Shown here: piece by piece, positions 17,902 through 25,644 of the stretch
How positions within the stretch are numbered: the first letter of the stretch is position 1
Layout of the letters: every line of letters begins with the position of its first letter
Source of the DNA: an uncultured Sphingomonas sp.
GTDB lineage: Bacteria; Pseudomonadota; Alphaproteobacteria; Sphingomonadales; Sphingomonadaceae
Assembly: GCF_902806265.1 (NCBI RefSeq)
Contig: NZ_CADCVZ010000036.1
Coordinates: forward strand, 33,427-97,426
Length of the DNA: 64,000 nt
Reading direction: 5' to 3'
Translations under genes and position numbers: made by a program
Notes under the pieces: generated by a model
What the model was told of the DNA's origin: nothing
Seen by the model: the letters and a program-made list of their open reading frames with translations, nothing else
Databases searched by the model: none

Positions 17902-18225
17902 CTAGGCCGCGGTCTTCGCGCCCATGGCTTGGGCCAAACCGCGAACCTTTTCCACGATCTTCTCGTCTTCGGCACGCTCGACGGCCTTGGCGGTGCCTTC
18001 GCCGATCTTGTCCAGCAGGTCCTTGATCTTCTGCCCGTCCGGCTGGTCGGCGCCGAGCAGCTTCTCAAGCTTCTCCAGCTCGCTGGCCAGACCCTTCGCG
18101 CCCGGGAAATCCGCCTTGCGGAGCTCCTCGACCCACTCCCCCGTGAGCTTGGCACCCTGCTTGGCCGAAGTGTTCTCGATGCCCTTCTCGAAGGCATTCT
18201 CAGTTGCGGTGAAACGTTGCGGCAT
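17902..18225 (-). CDS. Small alpha-helical protein, function unknown
   Basis: 107 residues, charged and mostly helical (repeating E/K-rich segments such as ASELEKLEKLLG and IKDLLDKIGEGT), with no signal or membrane segment. ATG 18225 has AGGAG 6 nt upstream; the longer frame from 18270 has none. The composition suggests a compact helix bundle, as in many sphingomonad stress-related small proteins, but I do not recognise the family. Confidence 0.7.
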   Translation of the reverse strand: MPQRFTATENAFEKGIENTSAKQGAKLTGEWVEELRKADFPGAKGLASELEKLEKLLGADQPDGQKIKDLLDKIGEGTAKAVERAEDEKIVEKVRGLAQAMGAKTAA

Positions 18226-18248
18226 GGCAGGCTCCTGTTGGATCAGTA

Positions 18249-18267
18249 GTGAAGCGCAACGCTTCAC
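18249..18267. repeat. Short perfect hairpin in the 18226-18345 gap
   Basis: GTGAAGCG-CAA-CGCTTCAC forms an 8-bp perfect stem. It lies between sodC and the helical-protein gene, both on the minus strand. It could stabilise or terminate the sodC transcript; there is no T-run. Confidence 0.35.
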
Positions 18268-18345
18268 CACCAGCCCAATGCCGCATCGCGAAAGAGGAAG
18301 CTCGCTTCGTCGCAGAGGCCGATCGCGGCATCGGTCGGCGAACGG

Positions 18346-18981
18346 TCAGCTCTCCGTGCCTGCCCCACCCGCGCCAAGAACCGCGCAGGCGATCCGATCG
18401 CCGCTGTTGCCGCTGGGGTCGGTTCGGTAGTCGTCAGCCTTGGCGTGGATCATCAGCGCCGCTCCGTCCTCGTCGAGCATCGGGGTCATGCCGCCGCGCA
18501 AGGCAACGTTGCGGAGGTTTGCAGTCACGCCGCCCGAGCCGGCCTGGCCGACGGTGATGTTCTCAAGGTCGCCCGCGTGCGCGCCCTGCGGATTGGTGGT
18601 GCCATGCTGACGGTTCTCCGGGTTCCAGTGCGCCCCGGCGCTCTCGAACTTCGGACTCTCGCACTTGCCGACCGCATGCACGTGCATCCCGTAGGTACCC
18701 TGCGGCATGCCCTGCACCGCGACAGTCAGCACGGTCACTCCGCCTTCGTCGCGGGTCGACACAGTTCCGACCTGCCGCCCGTCCGCAGTGCGCAGCTCTG
18801 CGGCCTGCATCATGCCGGTGCCGGTCGTGCTCGTCCCCATCGTTTCCGCCGCGCCGTTGACCGGCACCGCCTGCGCATCATTCTCCATGTTCAGGACGTC
18901 GCGCGCGTCCTCTTCCTGCTGCGCCTGGCAAGCCGCCAGCGTCGCCGCGCAGGCCGTGATGAGAAGAAGGGGTCGGATCAT
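18346..18981 (-). CDS. sodC: Periplasmic Cu/Zn superoxide dismutase (lipoprotein)
   Basis: Dismutes superoxide in the envelope; 211 residues. The signal ends in a lipobox (ATLAAC, Cys18), so it is probably a lipoprotein with a polar linker of about 45 residues. The metal ligands are visible in YGMHVHAVGKC, SAGAHWNP, QGAHAGDLENI and MIHAKADDY. The disulfide pair is GKC and IACAV, and the active-site Arg region is SGNSGDRIACAV. ATG 18981 follows a GGGAG ribosome binding site; the frame from 19017 would spoil the signal peptide. Confidence 0.93.
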   Translation of the reverse strand: MIRPLLLITACAATLAACQAQQEEDARDVLNMENDAQAVPVNGAAETMGTSTTGTGMMQAAELRTADGRQVGTVSTRDEGGVTVLTVAVQGMPQGTYGMHVHAVGKCESPKFESAGAHWNPENRQHGTTNPQGAHAGDLENITVGQAGSGGVTANLRNVALRGGMTPMLDEDGAALMIHAKADDYRTDPSGNSGDRIACAVLGAGGAGTES

Positions 18982-19053
18982 CGTCAAAGCTCCCGAAGCC
19001 ACATGTCGGGGGAGCAAACGAAGCGTCGTGCAGTTCGGTTCAAAGCCGGCGCA

Positions 19054-20877
19054 TCACTCCACCGTGACACTCTTGGCGAGGTTGCGCGGCTGGTCGACGT
19101 CCGTGCCCTTGAGCACCGCCACATGGTAGGCGAGCAGCTGCACCGGGACGGCATAGACCAGCGGCGCGATCAGCGGGTGCACCTCGGGCATCTCGATGGT
19201 TGCCAGGCAGCCCTCGCCGGCCGCGGCGATGCCCTTGGCGTCGCTGATCAGCACGATCTGCCCGCCGCGGGCGCGGACCTCCTGCATGTTGCTGACCGTC
19301 TTCTCGAACAGCGGGCCGGACGGCGCCAGCACGATCACCGGCACATCCTTGTCGATCAGCGCGATCGGACCATGCTTCATCTCGCCCGCGGCATAGCCTT
19401 CGGCGTGGATGTAACTGATTTCCTTTAGCTTCAGCGCGCCTTCCAGCGCCATCGGATAATCCGGACCGCGGCCCAGATAGAGCACGTCGCGGGCGGGCAC
19501 GACCAGGTGTGCCATTGCCGCGATGTCCTCGTCATGGTCGAGCGCGCGGGACAAGGCTTCGGGCGCTTCCTGCAGATGCGCCACGATTTCCCGCTCGTCC
19601 TCCGCGCTCATGCGCCCCTTGGCGCGGGCGAGGTTGGCGGCAAGCGCGGCGAGCACCGCCAATTGGCAGGTGAAGGCCTTGGTCGACGCGACTCCGATCT
19701 CCGGTCCGGCCCGCGTCGGCAACAGCAGGTCGGCTTCCCGCGCCATGGAGCTGGTCGGCACGTTCACCACCACCGCGATGGTCTGCCCTTGGCTCTTGGC
19801 GTGACGCAGCGCGGCCAGCGTGTCCGCGGTCTCCCCCGATTGCGAGATGAACAGCGCCAGCCCGCCCGGCTCCAGCACGGGGTCGCGATACCGGAACTCG
19901 CTCGCCACATCGAGGTCGACCGGCACCCGCGCGAAGCGCTCGAACCAATATTTGGCGACCATGCCCGCGTAGTAGCTGGTCCCGCAGGCGACCACCGTCA
20001 CTCGGTCGATGCCGGCCAGGTCGAAGCCGAACGCGGGGATTGCTACTTCGCCCTCGAATGCGCGGACGTAGCTTTGCAGCGTTTGCGCGACCACCAGCGG
20101 CTGCTCGAAGATCTCCTTGCGCATGAAGTGCGCGTGGTTGCCCTTGTCGACGTGCTCGGCTGAGGCGCCGCTGTCGACGATCTCGCGCGTGACCGGCTGG
20201 TTGGAGCGGTCGTAGATTTGCACCCCGTCGCGGCCTGCCACGACCCAATCGCCTTCGTCGAGGTAGGCGATCCGGCGGGTCCATGGCGCAACTGCGATCG
20301 CGTCCGAGCCGAGGTAGTTCTCACCCTCGCCGTAGCCGACGGTCAGCGGCGCTCCCATGCGTGCGCCGATCACCAGATCCGGTCGGTGGCGAAACAGAAA
20401 GGCGATGGCGAAGGCCCCGTGCAGCCGCGGCAGCACCGCCGCCACCGCATTCTCGGGCGAGGCGCCGCCCTCGACCTCGCGCGCGACCAGATGTGCCACC
20501 ACCTCTGTGTCGGTTTCGCTGGTGAACTGCCGGCCTTCGCCGATCAGCTCATCCCGGAGCGGCTTGAAGTTCTCGATAATGCCGTTGTGGACCAGGGCGA
20601 CCGGCCCGACGATGTGCGGGTGCGCGTTGCCTTCGGTCGGGGCGCCGTGCGTCGCCCAGCGGGTATGGGCGATGCCGATGGTTCCTTCGGGCCGGTCCTC
20701 CGCCAGCTTGCCCTTGAGGTTGTCGAGCTTGCCCTCGGCCCGCTGCCGTTCGAACGCGCCCTCGGCGACCGTGCAGATCCCCGCGGAGTCATAGCCCCGA
20801 TACTCCAGCCGCTTCAGCCCGTCGAACAAGCGCTGCGCCACCGCTTGCCTGCCGACGATCGCCACAATCCCGCACAT
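19054..20877 (-). CDS. glmS: Glutamine-fructose-6-phosphate aminotransferase
   Basis: First step of UDP-GlcNAc synthesis; 607 residues, the standard length. The N-terminal amidotransferase starts MCGIVAIVG with the nucleophile Cys2 and carries RWATHGAPTEGNAHP and HNGIIENF. Two SIS sugar-isomerase domains follow (CGTSYYAG, SQSGETADTLAAL, SYIHAEGYAAGEMKHGP), ending PRNLAKSVTVE. It lies 1 nt after glmU, so both enzymes are made from one mRNA. No ribozyme-like leader is possible at this spacing. Confidence 0.98.
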   Translation of the reverse strand: MCGIVAIVGRQAVAQRLFDGLKRLEYRGYDSAGICTVAEGAFERQRAEGKLDNLKGKLAEDRPEGTIGIAHTRWATHGAPTEGNAHPHIVGPVALVHNGIIENFKPLRDELIGEGRQFTSETDTEVVAHLVAREVEGGASPENAVAAVLPRLHGAFAIAFLFRHRPDLVIGARMGAPLTVGYGEGENYLGSDAIAVAPWTRRIAYLDEGDWVVAGRDGVQIYDRSNQPVTREIVDSGASAEHVDKGNHAHFMRKEIFEQPLVVAQTLQSYVRAFEGEVAIPAFGFDLAGIDRVTVVACGTSYYAGMVAKYWFERFARVPVDLDVASEFRYRDPVLEPGGLALFISQSGETADTLAALRHAKSQGQTIAVVVNVPTSSMAREADLLLPTRAGPEIGVASTKAFTCQLAVLAALAANLARAKGRMSAEDEREIVAHLQEAPEALSRALDHDEDIAAMAHLVVPARDVLYLGRGPDYPMALEGALKLKEISYIHAEGYAAGEMKHGPIALIDKDVPVIVLAPSGPLFEKTVSNMQEVRARGGQIVLISDAKGIAAAGEGCLATIEMPEVHPLIAPLVYAVPVQLLAYHVAVLKGTDVDQPRNLAKSVTVE

Positions 20878-20878
20878 G

Positions 20879-22222
20879 CTACTTCGCCTTTGCCCCCTGC
20901 CGCTCGCGAAACCGCGCGGCCCATCCGCCCAAGCTCTTCTGTTCGGCCCTGGTCACGCCCAGCGCATCGGCCGCGACATCTCGGGTGACCACCGATCCCG
21001 CCCCGACGATCGCCCCGTCGCCGATGTTGACCGGGGCCACCAGCGCGCTGTTCGAGCCGATGAATGCCCGCTCGCCTATCCGCGTCCGGTACTTGAAGAA
21101 GCCATCATAGTTGCAGGTGATGGTGCCCGCCCCGATGTTGGCCCCTGCTCCGATTTCCGCGTCGCCCAGGTAGCTAAGGTGATTGGCCTTGGCGCCGTCC
21201 CCGAGCCGCGCCTTCTTGACCTCCACGAAGTTGCCGACCCGTGTGCCCCGGCCGAGCTCGGCGCCGGGTCGGAGCCGGGCGAACGGCCCGACCTCCGCTT
21301 GCGCGCCGACCTTTGCGCCCTCCATGTGGCTGAAGGCGCGGATGGTCGCCCGATAGGCGATCGCCACCCCGGGGCCGAACACCACATGTGGCTCGATCGT
21401 CACGTCGCGACCCAGCTCAGTGTCGAACGAGAACCAGACGCTGTCCGGGTCGATCAGGGTCGCGCCCTCTTCCAAAGCGCGCTGGCGGCGGCGCTGCTGC
21501 CAGTCATGTTCCAGCGCGGCCAACTCGGCGCGGCTGTTGACGCCGGCGGTCTGCCAGGCGTCGGTCTCGATGGCGACCGCCCCGCGCCCTTCTTCGGTCG
21601 CGATCATCACGATGTCCGGGAGGTAATATTCGCCCGCGGCATTGGTGTTGCCGACCTGGCCGAGCCAGCGGAACAGGTCGCCGGCGCGCACCGCCATCAT
21701 GCCGCTGTTGCACAGCCGTACCGCCCTCTCCGCCGGGTTGGCGTCGCGATACTCCACCATGCGTGCGATGCTGTCCTTTTCGCCGAGGATCACCCGACCG
21801 TAAGCGCCGGGATCGGCGGGGCAGCTTGCCAGCACCACCACGCCCGGCTGATCAGGCGCCTCCAACCGCTCGCGCATAGCGTCGAGCGTCTCGGCCGCAA
21901 CGAACGGCGTGTCGCCGTAAAGGATGATCACCGTTCCGTCGAAGCCGCCGAGCGCGCCTTGCGCCTGCTGCACGGCGTGCCCGGTGCCCTTCTGCTCCTC
22001 CTGCACCGCGATCATGGCGTCATGCCCGGTGAGCGCGGCCTCGACCTGCTCCCGGCCCTTGCCGACAACCACGACCCGGCGCTCGGCGCCGAGCCGGTCA
22101 ACGGTGTCCAGCAGATGTTCCAGCATCGGGCGCCCAGCGATTGGGTGGAGCACCTTGTGCGTGTCCGAGCGCATGCGGGTACCCTGGCCGGCCGCCAAAA
22201 TGATAACGGAGAACGGATTCAT
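20879..22222 (-). CDS. glmU: Bifunctional GlcNAc-1-P uridyltransferase/GlcN-1-P acetyltransferase
   Basis: Makes UDP-GlcNAc for peptidoglycan and lipopolysaccharide; 447 residues. The N-terminal pyrophosphorylase domain has LAAGQGTRMRSDTHKVLHP and YGDTPFV. The C-terminal left-handed beta-helix acetyltransferase shows hexapeptide repeats and VGNFVEVKKARLGDGAKANHLSYLGDAEIG (quoted in part: GNFVEVKKARLG), then NIGAGTITCNYDG. It is directly upstream of glmS. The order glmU-glmS matches their shared pathway. Confidence 0.97.
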   Translation of the reverse strand: MNPFSVIILAAGQGTRMRSDTHKVLHPIAGRPMLEHLLDTVDRLGAERRVVVVGKGREQVEAALTGHDAMIAVQEEQKGTGHAVQQAQGALGGFDGTVIILYGDTPFVAAETLDAMRERLEAPDQPGVVVLASCPADPGAYGRVILGEKDSIARMVEYRDANPAERAVRLCNSGMMAVRAGDLFRWLGQVGNTNAAGEYYLPDIVMIATEEGRGAVAIETDAWQTAGVNSRAELAALEHDWQQRRRQRALEEGATLIDPDSVWFSFDTELGRDVTIEPHVVFGPGVAIAYRATIRAFSHMEGAKVGAQAEVGPFARLRPGAELGRGTRVGNFVEVKKARLGDGAKANHLSYLGDAEIGAGANIGAGTITCNYDGFFKYRTRIGERAFIGSNSALVAPVNIGDGAIVGAGSVVTRDVAADALGVTRAEQKSLGGWAARFRERQGAKAK

Positions 22223-22299
22223 GGCGCGCCCATTGGCATGGCCAACAGGCGGGCGCTAGATGGGACATGCGAGCGCCGGGTGGGCGCCCGCGCCAGCGC

Positions 22300-23205
22300 T
22301 CAACTGCCGGCGCCGCCCGAGTTGTCGCCGCCGGAGTTGTCGCCGCCGCCGCCCGCGTCGTCGCCCTTCTTGGGCGTGCGGCGGGTACGGGTTCCCGCCG
22401 CGGATCCCCGGCGGTCGGCAGTGCTTCCGGTCCGCGACTTGCGCGTTGAGGCACGCGACGAGGCCGTGCGCGGCCGCCCGCGGCTGGTAGTGGTGTCGGT
22501 GCCCTCGCCGCCGCTAGCTTCCTCGGACGAGCCGGACCCCTTGCGCGAACTGCCGCGGGCCTTGCTTTCGCCCGATGCCGCGCGCTTAGTGGCGGTGCGG
22601 CGGGCTGGAGACTTGCCTGCCTCCGCGGCCTCCGTGGTCTTGCGTTTCCGGCCGTTGCCGCTGCCCGAGGTGGCCCGGCTCTGGCCCCCGGCTGCACGGC
22701 GCCCGCTTGCCGCACCGCTAGCCGGGCTGCTCTCCTTCGTCTTGTTGTCCTCGCTGCCGGCATCGCCCGACAGCACGCGGTTAGCCGCGTCCGCCACCGC
22801 ATCCGCGATCAGCGATCCGAGCCGCGCAACGCTGCTGGCGACGGAAGTGGCGGCGTTGCTGGCGGTGTCGGCCGCCTCCATGCCAGCGTCGCGGATCTTG
22901 CGGCGGGCGGTTGGGCTGGCGCTGATCGCCGCGGCGGCCGCGGCCAGACCTGCCGCGATCATCTCCTTGCTCATCGCCGCCTTGGCCAGCTTGTCGAGAT
23001 TTTCCTTGCTGGTCAGCGCGGCAAAGGACGAGCCCTGGCCGGCAGCTCTTTGGTCCTGCTTGCGTTCGGTGCCGCTCTGTGCACCGCCATCCCGCTGGTC
23101 GCTGCCGCCGTGAACGGGAAAGTCGCTCAGGGCATCGTTGTTCTGGCTGGTGAAAGAAGCGTTGCCGCCCTGGTTGTTCGACTTGCCCGTCCTGTCCTTC
23201 GCCAC
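22300..23205 (-). CDS. Histone-like basic low-complexity protein near PHA genes
   Basis: 301 residues in three parts. There is a polar N-terminus (about 1-60), an Ala-rich predicted helix (about 65-150, MSKEMIAAGLAAAAAAISAS and SNAATSVASSVARLG), and a Lys/Arg/Ser/Thr/Gly-rich basic tail (about 160-301, KRAASGESKARGSSRKG). The layout resembles PhaF-type phasins, which bind PHA granules by an amphipathic helix and DNA by a histone-like tail. This is similarity of layout only. The GTG start at 23205 has GGGAG upstream; the longer frame from 23355 is less likely. A structured leader precedes it. Confidence 0.6.
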   Translation of the reverse strand: MAKDRTGKSNNQGGNASFTSQNNDALSDFPVHGGSDQRDGGAQSGTERKQDQRAAGQGSSFAALTSKENLDKLAKAAMSKEMIAAGLAAAAAAISASPTARRKIRDAGMEAADTASNAATSVASSVARLGSLIADAVADAANRVLSGDAGSEDNKTKESSPASGAASGRRAAGGQSRATSGSGNGRKRKTTEAAEAGKSPARRTATKRAASGESKARGSSRKGSGSSEEASGGEGTDTTTSRGRPRTASSRASTRKSRTGSTADRRGSAAGTRTRRTPKKGDDAGGGGDNSGGDNSGGAGS

Positions 23206-23283
23206 CTCGGCTTCTCCCTTTGTCCGCGGGAAAGACGGTCCACGAGCGCAACGGTTCCGAGCTCCAAAAGCCGGCAAGTTTAA

Positions 23284-23311
23284 GGGGACCACCGCCGCGG
23301 CGATGATCCCC
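23284..23311 (-). terminator. Hairpin in the leader of the basic-protein gene
   Basis: On the minus strand GGGGATCATCGCC can pair with GGCGGTGGTCCCC along 13 positions (two G-U pairs; the innermost pairs must open to form a loop). It lies 79 nt before the GTG start of the basic protein and is followed by TTAAACTT, so termination or RNA stabilisation are both possible. Confidence 0.4.
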
Positions 23312-23370
23312 TCGAACATGGTCAGCGGCCGGAGTGTTCCAGCCCGGGAGACCACGGCAGGCTTTCACTG

Positions 23371-23414
23371 ACACCTCGATTCACCCTCCGGCCACGCCGG
23401 AACGATCAAGGTGT
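23371..23414 (-). promoter_or_regulatory. Two-tier hairpin at the stop of the mini-ORF
   Basis: The outer stem ACACCTTGAT/ATCGAGGTGT has 10 pairs, one of them G-U. The inner stem TCCGGC-GTG-GCCGGA has 6 perfect pairs. The outer stem starts on the last base of the mini-ORF stop codon, an arrangement suited to ribosome-dependent control of the downstream gene. Confidence 0.5.
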
Positions 23415-23470
23415 TAAGCCCGCATCCCCCGAACGAACCTCACCGACCCCTCTGCTGAACCATGAGACAT
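23414..23470 (-). CDS. Mini-ORF of 18 codons with a maximal ribosome binding site
   Basis: The peptide is MSHGSAEGSVRFVRGMRA, not recognised. What marks it is the sequence 7 nt upstream: AAAGGAGGTGATCC (23472-23485) is complementary to 14 nt of the 16S rRNA 3' end, far more than an ordinary site needs. A possible promoter lies 37 nt upstream and a hairpin begins at its stop. It could be a leader peptide for the basic-protein gene 209 nt downstream, or a free small protein. It is too short for composition to help. Confidence 0.5.
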   Translation of the reverse strand: MSHGSAEGSVRFVRGMRA

Positions 23471-23506
23471 CGGATCACCTCCTTTCGCTGCGTTGAAGCT
23501 TCGGCA

Positions 23507-23535
23507 AGAATGCGCAGCAAACGCCGCACGTTCAA
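23507..23535 (-). promoter_or_regulatory. Putative promoter of the mini-ORF
   Basis: TTGAAC (23530-23535) and CATTCT (23507-23512) on the minus strand are separated by exactly 17 nt. Initiation would fall near 23500, giving a 30-nt leader before the mini-ORF. The whole 23206-23550 gap otherwise holds only the mini-ORF and the two hairpins. Confidence 0.4.
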
Positions 23536-23550
23536 GTCTTGTAATGCACT

Positions 23551-23973
23551 CTACTTTCGGCAATCCTCGACAGCTCGCGCCGCTTCCGGCCAGGCCGGAA
23601 CCACCAGCCGCGGAGCGCCCGCGACCTCCACCGCGAACTTGCCCCGGCTGAAGGCGATGGCATCCAGCAAGGGATCGGTCGCCGGCAGGTTGGCGATCCA
23701 AGGCAGCGTGCGATCTCCGCTGCTTGTCCGCACGACTAGGGGAGCGCCGCTGATGGCTCCTGTCCGGGTCAGGCTCACGCGCCGGCTCGCTACCGTGCAG
23801 CGGAGTGCGAACTGTGCTCCGCGGACGTCTGTGAACACCGCCTCGCTCCCGCCTGGAACCGCCCGCCAGATCCAGCTACCGCCTGCGACCGGCACTGCCC
23901 GCCAGTCCGCGACAGGCGCAACGGCGGGGGTTGCGGCCTGCAGCGCCGCGGCAATCACAATAGTTCCGATCAT
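23551..23973 (-). CDS. Secreted protein of unknown function after phaR
   Basis: 140 residues with an N-terminal signal-like segment (MIGTIVIAAALQAATPAVA). The mature part is beta-rich (GGSWIWRAVPGGSEAVFTD, FALRCTVASRRVSLTRTG) with two cysteines, one near the C-terminus (EDCRK). Its ATG shares a base with the phaR stop (TGATG), so the two are co-translated. A GTG one codon upstream is an alternative. I do not recognise the family; a periplasmic location is inferred from the signal. Confidence 0.75.
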   Translation of the reverse strand: MIGTIVIAAALQAATPAVAPVADWRAVPVAGGSWIWRAVPGGSEAVFTDVRGAQFALRCTVASRRVSLTRTGAISGAPLVVRTSSGDRTLPWIANLPATDPLLDAIAFSRGKFAVEVAGAPRLVVPAWPEAARAVEDCRK

Positions 23974-24497
23974 CACCGCCCCAGCTTGTCGACCTTGGCC
24001 CTTAGTGCATCGAGTTCGGCCCGCAGCGCCTCCACTTCGCCGCTGTCCGCCTTGCCCGCGGCCGGCTCCTGCCGCTTGCCGGCTGACGCCTTGGTGAACT
24101 CCTCGAACAAGGCCATGTTGCGCTGGGCGATGTCGGCGAACATGTTGGTGCCGAACGCTTCGCGGAATACCGTCTGGTTCTTGGCGAAGCTCGCCATCGC
24201 CCCTTCCAGATATTGCGGCACCATGCCCTGCATCGAGTTGCCGTACAGGCCGATCAGCTGCCGGAGGAAGTTCACCGGCAGCATGGTCGTGCCGCGAGCC
24301 TCCTCCTCCACGATGATCTGCGTCAGCACCTGGTGGGTGATGTCCTCGCCCGTCTTGGCGTCCACCACCTGGAAGTCGCGGCCGTCGCGGATCATCTGCG
24401 CCAGCCGGTCCAGCGTGACGTAGGCCGAACTTTCCGTGTCGTAGAGCCGCCGGTTGGCGTATTTCTTGATCGTCACCTTGGCGGTGCCCTCGGCCAT
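23973..24497 (-). CDS. phaR: PHA synthesis repressor PhaR
   Basis: 174 residues. The PHB/PHA accumulation regulator DNA-binding domain reads IKKYANRRLYDTESSAYVTLD. It is followed by the PHB_acc repeats VDAKTGEDITHQVLTQIIVEEE and a C-terminal coiled coil (VEALRAELDALRAKVDKL). PhaR binds PHA granules and represses phasin genes when granules are absent. ATG 24497 has GAGGAG upstream. It is divergent from the PhaC-like gene (17 nt between starts), so both promoters overlap the other gene's 5' end. Confidence 0.93.
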   Translation of the reverse strand: MAEGTAKVTIKKYANRRLYDTESSAYVTLDRLAQMIRDGRDFQVVDAKTGEDITHQVLTQIIVEEEARGTTMLPVNFLRQLIGLYGNSMQGMVPQYLEGAMASFAKNQTVFREAFGTNMFADIAQRNMALFEEFTKASAGKRQEPAAGKADSGEVEALRAELDALRAKVDKLGR

Positions 24498-24514
24498 GCT
24501 ACGCTCCTCTTGCC

Positions 24515-25555
24515 GTGAGCAGACTAGCACCCCCGCTTGACGCACCGCAACATGAGCCGGCGCCCCGGCCGCTGCCGCTGTTTATGGGGCTGGTGCGGGA
24601 AGTCGCGACGCGCGATCCGCAGCTGGCAGCCAAGGCGTTACGCGGCCTGCGGGCCTACCAAGCGGCCCCGCGGTCTCCTCCCGTCGCGGACAGCGCGCAG
24701 GCTGCGCGGGGCGAGGCTCATCTGCGCCATTGCGCGGGCACCGGCCGGCCGATCGTCCTTGTCCCTTCCATCATCAATCCGCCGCACGTGCTCGACCTCG
24801 ACCCTGGCACCTCGCTGGCTGCGGCATTGGGCCAAGCCGGGCGGGTAGCGCTGGTGGACTGGGGGTCGCTGGCCGGGCGAAGGCATCTCGATCTATCGGG
24901 ACACGTCCGCGATCTGCTGGTCCCGCTGTTGTCGCGGAGCCTTTCCGAACCGCCACTGCTGGTCGGCTACTGCCTTGGCGGAACGCTGGCGCTTGCGGCG
25001 GCGGCCCTGACCGAGGTCGCGGGAGTTGCCACCCTTGCCGCCCCCTGGCACTTCTCCGCCTACCCCGCGGACGCACGGTCGGGCCTCGCCAGATTGTGGC
25101 AGCAGGCCCGCCCGGTTGCCGAGCAGCTCGGCGCACTGCCGATGGAGGTGCTGCAAGCCGCCTTCTGGTCGCTCGATCCCGAACGGGTGGTAGCCAAATA
25201 TGCGAGTTTCGCGGACCTGGCGCCGGATAGCGCCGGGGCGCGGCGCTTCGTCCTGCTGGAAGATTGGGCCAACAGCGGCCAGCCGCTGCCGTTGCCTGCC
25301 GCACATGAGCTGATCGAGGGATTGTTTGGGCTCGACCTTCCGGGGACCGGCAAGTGGCTGGACGGCCTGCCGAGCTGCAACACCATTCACTTCACCGCTG
25401 GCAGCGACCGTATCGTGCCGCCCGCGACCGCCGCGCCGGGCGCCACGATCGCCTGTCCGGCGGGCCATGTCGGCATGGTGGCCGGCCGCAGCGCGCCACT
25501 CCATCTGCACCGTCCCTTGCGGCAGTGGCTTGCCGCACAGCCGCGCGGCGGCTAA
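24515..25555 (+). CDS. PhaC-like alpha/beta hydrolase with Cys nucleophile
   Basis: 346 residues, similar in size to class III PHA synthase subunits. The nucleophile elbow is GYCLGG with Cys153 instead of Ser, the lipase-box variant characteristic of PHA synthases. An Asp (AGSDRIVPP) and a His (CPAGHVGMVAG) complete a possible triad. PhaR lies on the opposite strand, which supports a polyester role, but overall resemblance to classical PhaC is loose and a thioesterase-like hydrolase is possible. The start is GTG 24515. Confidence 0.75.
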   Translation: MSRLAPPLDAPQHEPAPRPLPLFMGLVREVATRDPQLAAKALRGLRAYQAAPRSPPVADSAQAARGEAHLRHCAGTGRPIVLVPSIINPPHVLDLDPGTSLAAALGQAGRVALVDWGSLAGRRHLDLSGHVRDLLVPLLSRSLSEPPLLVGYCLGGTLALAAAALTEVAGVATLAAPWHFSAYPADARSGLARLWQQARPVAEQLGALPMEVLQAAFWSLDPERVVAKYASFADLAPDSAGARRFVLLEDWANSGQPLPLPAAHELIEGLFGLDLPGTGKWLDGLPSCNTIHFTAGSDRIVPPATAAPGATIACPAGHVGMVAGRSAPLHLHRPLRQWLAAQPRGG

Positions 25556-25567
25556 GCGCGTGCCAAC

Positions 25568-25644
25568 GCACCCATAGCTCAGCTGGATAGAGCGTTGCCC
25601 TCCGAAGGCAAAGGCCAGAGGTTCGAATCCTCTTGGGTGCGCCA
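25568..25644 (+). tRNA. tRNA-Arg (anticodon CCG)
   Basis: 77 nt including an encoded CCA. The acceptor pairs GCACCCA with TGGGTGC. The D-arm contains AGCTCAGCTGGATAGAGC, the anticodon stem is TTGCC/GGCAA with loop CTCCGAA, and the T-arm has the standard GTTCGAATC. It starts 12 nt after the PhaC-like gene and lies antisense to the 3' end of the eda reading frame. Confidence 0.97.

Noticed and set aside
20876..23113. Plus-strand open frame of 745 codons opposite glmU and the basic-protein gene
   Set aside because: It covers two unrelated minus-strand genes and has no recognisable domain or ribosome binding site; long antisense frames are usual at this GC content.
23472..23485. Fragment of a 16S rRNA gene (GGATCACCTCCTTT on the plus strand)
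   Set aside because: Only 14-15 nt match the 16S tail and nothing else in the flanks resembles rRNA. A ribosome binding site on the minus strand explains it better.
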